64,000 bases of DNA from Takakia lepidozioides (lineage: Eukaryota; Streptophyta; Takakiopsida; Takakiales; Takakiaceae), in assembly GCA_030704615.1 (NCBI GenBank), contig CM060731.1, forward strand, positions 78,100,756-78,164,755, read 5' to 3'. Of the stretch, positions 60,131 through 64,000 are shown piece after piece (positions within the stretch are counted from its first letter, which is position 1; the number at the start of each line of letters is the position of its first letter). The notes below the pieces were generated by a model, which saw nothing but the letters and a program-made list of their open reading frames with translations, made no database searches and was not told the origin of the DNA. The position numbers and the translations under genes are program-made.

Positions 60131-60712
60131 GACGGTTCACAGGCCTGAAGTCACCACAAAACGCTTACATCCATTTGTTTTTTGTGGTAGAGTAACTGGA
60201 CAAGACCATTCTGAATTACTCTCCCTCATCTTCCCCTATGTAATCTGTAAAATGAGCATCATTTGCGTTTGGTTTTGGATATATTGAAAGAGAATCACTT
60301 GTTTGCTAAAAAAACAAATGTGAATTCTTTGTTGATCATATGGATTACTTGGGGTATTGTATTTCCAATGATGGAATCTCAATTGATCCCAAGAAAATCA
60401 GTGGCTGATTGGCATAAATCAAATGATAAGATTGAAGATTTATTGGATTTGCTAGTTTCATGCTGAAATTTGTCAAATAATTCTCTCATATTACAACTCA
60501 ATTGACTGACCTGCTTAAGAATTCAAATCTTATAAACTTGAAAGATATCTGGACTGAAGAATATGATGCTAGCTTTGAGAAGGTGAAATTTGCTTTTACA
60601 CAAGCTCATGTACTAAAATTGCTTGATCATAGTGAGGGACAATTGTATTGTAAACCGATGCAAGTGATATCGCCATTGGAGCCATGTTCATGCAAGATGG
60701 ACAAGTGATTAC

Positions 60713-61285
60713 CAGTGTTGGGCGGATATAGAGTCATCAGGATATCAATAGTAGGATATCAACCCGTATATCAATGTATCCGGATCCGGATCCGACAACT
60801 ATTTGATATCCGGCTATTATTTATATCCGGATAGGATCCTACCTGCCGGATATAAAAAGATTTAATAACTGGATTGTATCCGGATATGTAGCCAAAATAC
60901 CGGATCTCAACTGGATACAAGAAAATAAAATAAAATATTAATGTTTATTAGAATATTAATAATTTAAATTGCTTAATTTAAAAAAAAAAACAATTGCGAG
61001 TAAATCTCAATAAAGTTAAATCAGGGCTACAATCCGCCTGTTAATATATATATATATTTCATGATTATTTATATCTAGATTACTCTATAACCGCCGGATA
61101 TTAAAATCTAACCCGGACTTATTTATATCCGGCAGATTTTTTAAAAACTTCCACTATGCATAACCGGCGGATATTAGAAATGTAAATTATTCTAATATCC
61201 GGATCCGCAGGATATATCATTCTCTAATTCGTCAAGTATCCGGACCCGACGGATATTAAAAAAAACTAAGAACCGCCCAACACTG
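60713..61285. mobile_element. hAT-like MITE with subterminal TATCCGGAT repeats
   Basis: The ends are CAGTGTTGGGCGG (60713-60725) and its exact complement CCGCCCAACACTG (61273-61285). Flanks are GTGATTAC (60705-60712) and GTAATTAC (61286-61293), an 8-bp duplication with one mismatch, as expected for hAT insertion. The interior has no ORF and many ATATCCGG / GGATATTA motifs. It interrupts the RNase H reading of Gypsy fragment B exactly between DGQVI and ITYKYP. Confidence 0.88.
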
Positions 61286-61471
61286 GTAATTACCTATAAG
61301 TATCCAAAGATCTGTCCACTAGAAAAGAACTATCCAAACTCACGAAAAAGAGTTGTTCATAATAGTTTATGTTTTAAAGATATGAAGACATTATTTGTTT
61401 TGAGTTAATTTTATGATAAAAATTGATCATCAGTTTGAAGTTTTTGACAACACAACCCCATTTGAGCCTTA

Positions 61472-62246
61472 GTTGCACATATGGACGTGACATGGCGCAA
61501 TGACATCAGCGTCACGTCCAAACCGGACGTTACAATGTGTAATTAGTTTTTAATTTTTATCTTTATTAATGATTATTTATCCTGGATACCCGAAATGGTG
61601 GCCCAAGTGGACTGAACACGCGGATAAAATTTTATTGCATTTAAAAAACTAAAAACTAAATATATATGGGACCACCAATATTGGCGGTCACAACATTAGA
61701 TTTTTTAAAAATACAGACGACCGCCAATATTGATAATTACAGCAGTTTTTCTTGAAATTGATGATCGCATACATTTTTTCAAAAAAAACATGCGACCGCC
61801 AATATTGGCGGTCATACGTATCTAAGAAATTATAAAATTATAGAATTATAAAAGATAATAAATCAAATATAGGAAACCATGCGACCGTCAATATTGGTGG
61901 TCGCATCCATTTTAAGAAAAATAATAATAATGAGAAAACAAAAAATAAAAATAAAATAAAAAACATGCAACCGCCAATATTGACGGTCACATATATTTTA
62001 TAGAATAACATAAAATACTGCGACTGCCAATATTGGTGGTTGCATGCGTTTTTAAAAAAAAAATCAATATTGGCGGTCGGAGTAATTTACTAAATATGCA
62101 TTCTGAAGCCATATATCTATAACAATGCAATGTGGCAGAGGCGATGACCATTTATTATATATATATATATATATATATATTCCGGTAAAATTGATGTGAC
62201 GCGGGTTGCGTTAGCGTCAGGTCTAACGTGACGTGACGTGTGCAAC
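61472..62246. mobile_element. Candidate non-autonomous element with palindrome array
   Basis: Bounded by GTTGCACA (61472-61479) and TGTGCAAC (62239-62246). The inner flanks on both sides carry further GACGTGAC / GTGACGTGACG phrases in opposite orientation. It lies between two parts of Gypsy fragment B, so it is an insertion, but I cannot define a clean target duplication. No ORF. (AT)n at 62,152-62,180. Confidence 0.55.
61669..62080. repeat. Seven diverged GACCGCCAATATTGGCGGTC palindromes
   Basis: Copies near 61669-61690, 61717-61735, 61791-61813, 61879-61907, 61965-61990, 62018-62046 and 62063-62080. The core is a perfect 20-base palindrome in the third copy. Others differ by one to three changes. 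Linkers are AT-rich and unrelated. Confidence 0.9.
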
Positions 62247-62468
62247 CCTGAGAATTACTTCAACAGTTTTATTATGATTGCTGATGCACTTTCAAGAAAA
62301 CCATAGCAAGTCAACGTTGTCTCATGTTTAGTGCTATGGCCACATTGGACGCATTCGTCTGTCGAATGCAGCTCCCACATAGCGGGGCCTCGGCGCAACA
62401 TTGTCAAAGTGTCCCGAGACTGCCGCCTCAGCGTTCGTGCAACGTATTTTGAAATGACGTCAAAATTT

Positions 62469-62622
62469 CACTACACCAAAAAATGGTTTTCATGATATTT
62501 TATATTCTTAAGTCATGGATTTCATGACTAAAATCATGACTTAAAGAAGCATTGACATTAAACGTCATACATATGACTTCGTCAATTTGAAAAGTCACGA
62601 CCATGACTTCAAAAAGGTAGTG
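62469..62622. mobile_element. Possible tiny CACTA-type element
   Basis: Starts CACTACACCAAAAAATGG and ends AAAAAGGTAGTG, with ATGACTT/AAGTCAT units inside. The CACTAC tip matches CACTA elements, but the flanking trinucleotides (TTT and TAC) do not form a duplication. Confidence 0.3.
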
Positions 62623-64000
62623 TACTCATGGATGAAGACACGGTATTCCGCACCGCACCACGTGGTGAGATGTTATTCATCAAAAATTTTATATTTATTT
62701 TAAATTCAAAAATATTAAAAATCATGCAAACTGCACCATGATGAGAGACAATTCATCTTTTTTTTTCTAAATAATTATTTTTTTAAATTCAAAAATATGA
62801 AAAATCATGTCCGCGATGTCATGTGGCATCGTGTTATGCCGTGCCGGACCGGTGACCATGTAACATCGTGCATTTTTTAAAGTCTGTTGATGTATATAAT
62901 ATGTATGTTGTTGTCATATTATAGCGACAATTAAAGGTCAGAGACTACTTGTAGCGTAAAGCGGGAATATGGTGTCATAATGCCACGTCAATGTCGCTCC
63001 GTCATTGTTAGCCACGTTTCGTCGCCATATCATCAACGTCATGTTTTTTAAACCCGGAGAACCCGACAAGAACGTCTTGAATTGTCTGAAGCTTTTTGAT
63101 CTGCCTGAATGGTGCAGCCCCCAGCTAAATGTCCGTGAGCGCACCTTTCAAAGCAGAGGTGGAAGAGAGAAATTTTTGGGTGTAAGCCAGACATACAAGC
63201 TGATGCTATGGACAAATCGCTGATAGATCGGAGGCGGCAGGGTGGGTCGATGCTCGTACACAGTTGATGAGAACAGACCTACTCTTGACATTAACTCTAC
63301 TCGAGCGCCAGATGAGCGATTGAGTGTAGCGGCGTACGAGACTTTGGTTTCAATCTAATCGGTTTTTTTGGTGAAACTTGAACATACCGACAATAATTTC
63401 TTGAACTTCTTGAACTGTATGAAACTTCTCGAACTGCCTCAACTGAGCGGGCGGCTGCAACCTGTACATGAGCTTGAATGATTTGGACATTTGTACAGCT
63501 TGAACGGCTATGTGTACGGTGGAGACAATGCACTCATAAGACGTTGTTTGCCGTAGCATTTCTTGAGCGTAACATTGTGTGTGTGTGTGAGAGAGAGAAC
63601 AATGCCTGTCGTTCTTCCTTCTCTTTGTTTATCTTAGTCTATAGGCGTAGCTAGCACTTGTCCCGACTTAGCAACAAGAGACGAACAGCCCTTGTGCTAG
63701 CCATTTCCAAGAGTCTTAATTTGAGTCCATTGAACTAGAATTTTCCACAAGCTGTACATGAGGGCCTAATTCAGCTATTTCATATTTAGAAGCTGATAGT
63801 AATGTTGCTTTAAGAGAGAGGCCAGAAGAATTTCTTGCCAATCCGGACACCATTGAAGAACAAAAAGCATTGAAGGACGAACTGCCATCACTTCCAGTTT
63901 ACCAATTATTGAGGTAAACTTGAACTACCTTCAGGCACTCGTGGAGGAGTTGGAGACAAATCTAGACGAAACAAAAAAAAACAAACCTCCATTGAAAGAT
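62623..64000. other. Unassigned right end of window
   Basis: 62,690-62,880 is AT-rich. Small ORFs at 63005-63223 (+) and 63297-63559 (-) have no recognised family. From 63,792 a + frame reads RERPEEFLANPDTIEEQKAL up to a stop near 63,915. It resembles coding sequence but is too short and broken to name. Confidence 0.35.

Larger units (their letters stand above)
60255..62310 (+). mobile_element. Ty3/Gypsy retrotransposon fragment B, split by two insertions
   Basis: On +: LVLDILKENHLFAKKTN (about 60,262), FSHITTQLTDLLKNSN (about 60,478-60,530), WTEEYDASFEKVKFAFTQA (about 60,550-60,610), then DGQVI up to 60,712. After the MITE, ITYKYPKICPLEKNYPNSRK resumes at 61,286. After a second inserted element, IADALSRKP appears near 62,280-62,310. 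Stops and frame breaks show it is dead. It is head-to-head with fragment A. Confidence 0.78.

Noticed and set aside
62469-62622. Confident CACTA element
   Set aside because: CACTAC tips are present, but the target trinucleotides do not match and the inner inverted repeat is poor, so it is kept only as a weak candidate.

Overview
This window is nuclear DNA of a green plant-lineage eukaryote. Genes are split by GT-AG introns, and several products are plant-specific: a plant-type cytosolic pyruvate kinase, the chloroplast NDH assembly factor CRR6 with a transit-like N-terminus, a LOG-type cytokinin-activating enzyme (as a relic), a BAT1-like amino acid permease and a plant RMA-type RING protein. 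Heavy transposon load, intermediate GC and bacterial-type or Q-rich proteins would fit an early-diverging streptophyte (charophyte alga or bryophyte grade). I cannot fix the species from sequence alone.

Layout. 1-1,700: the 3' part of a pyruvate kinase gene (+). 4,358-16,946: a 12.6-kb Mutator-like element (MULE) with TIRs of about 320-340 bp and a perfect 9-bp target duplication. It carries a DDE/SWIM transposase gene on + and an unrelated gene on -, which are convergent. Both are broken by in-frame stops. 17,419-17,727: a short RING-finger gene (-). 18,918-20,330: an intron-containing relic of ribosomal protein gene RPL37A (+). 20,574-23,860: a DUF1640/CCDC90-type inner-membrane protein (+). 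25,050-27,141: CRR6 (+), all four exons resolved. 28,481-31,684: amino acid permease (-), five exons resolved. 33,088-33,891: an unknown coiled ORF (-). 35,339-42,772: a beta-lactamase-like serine hydrolase in about 14 exons (-). 44,390-45,180: a LOG relic (+).

From 46 kb onward the window is almost wholly mobile or repetitive DNA. It holds a retropepsin-bearing relic, a roughly 100-bp tandem array (47.9-49.0 kb), a second and different SWIM transposase relic (49.7-53.6 kb, -) with a divergent acidic/basic ORF set (+), and an array of about 13 palindromes between those exons. Next come a Ser/Pro-rich 175-bp duplication and two head-to-head Ty3/Gypsy fragments. One of these fragments is interrupted by a hAT-like MITE with a near-perfect 8-bp duplication and by a second element full of GACCGCCAATATTGGCGGTC palindromes.

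The housekeeping genes look independent of one another. The most coherent system is the 12.6-kb element: two convergent genes reading inward from long TIRs copy the layout of maize MuDR. Here the second gene encodes a different protein (zinc-finger-like N-terminus, Gln/Thr repeats, a large unknown domain), and the whole element is seeded with one short CAGC(A/G)GACT motif.
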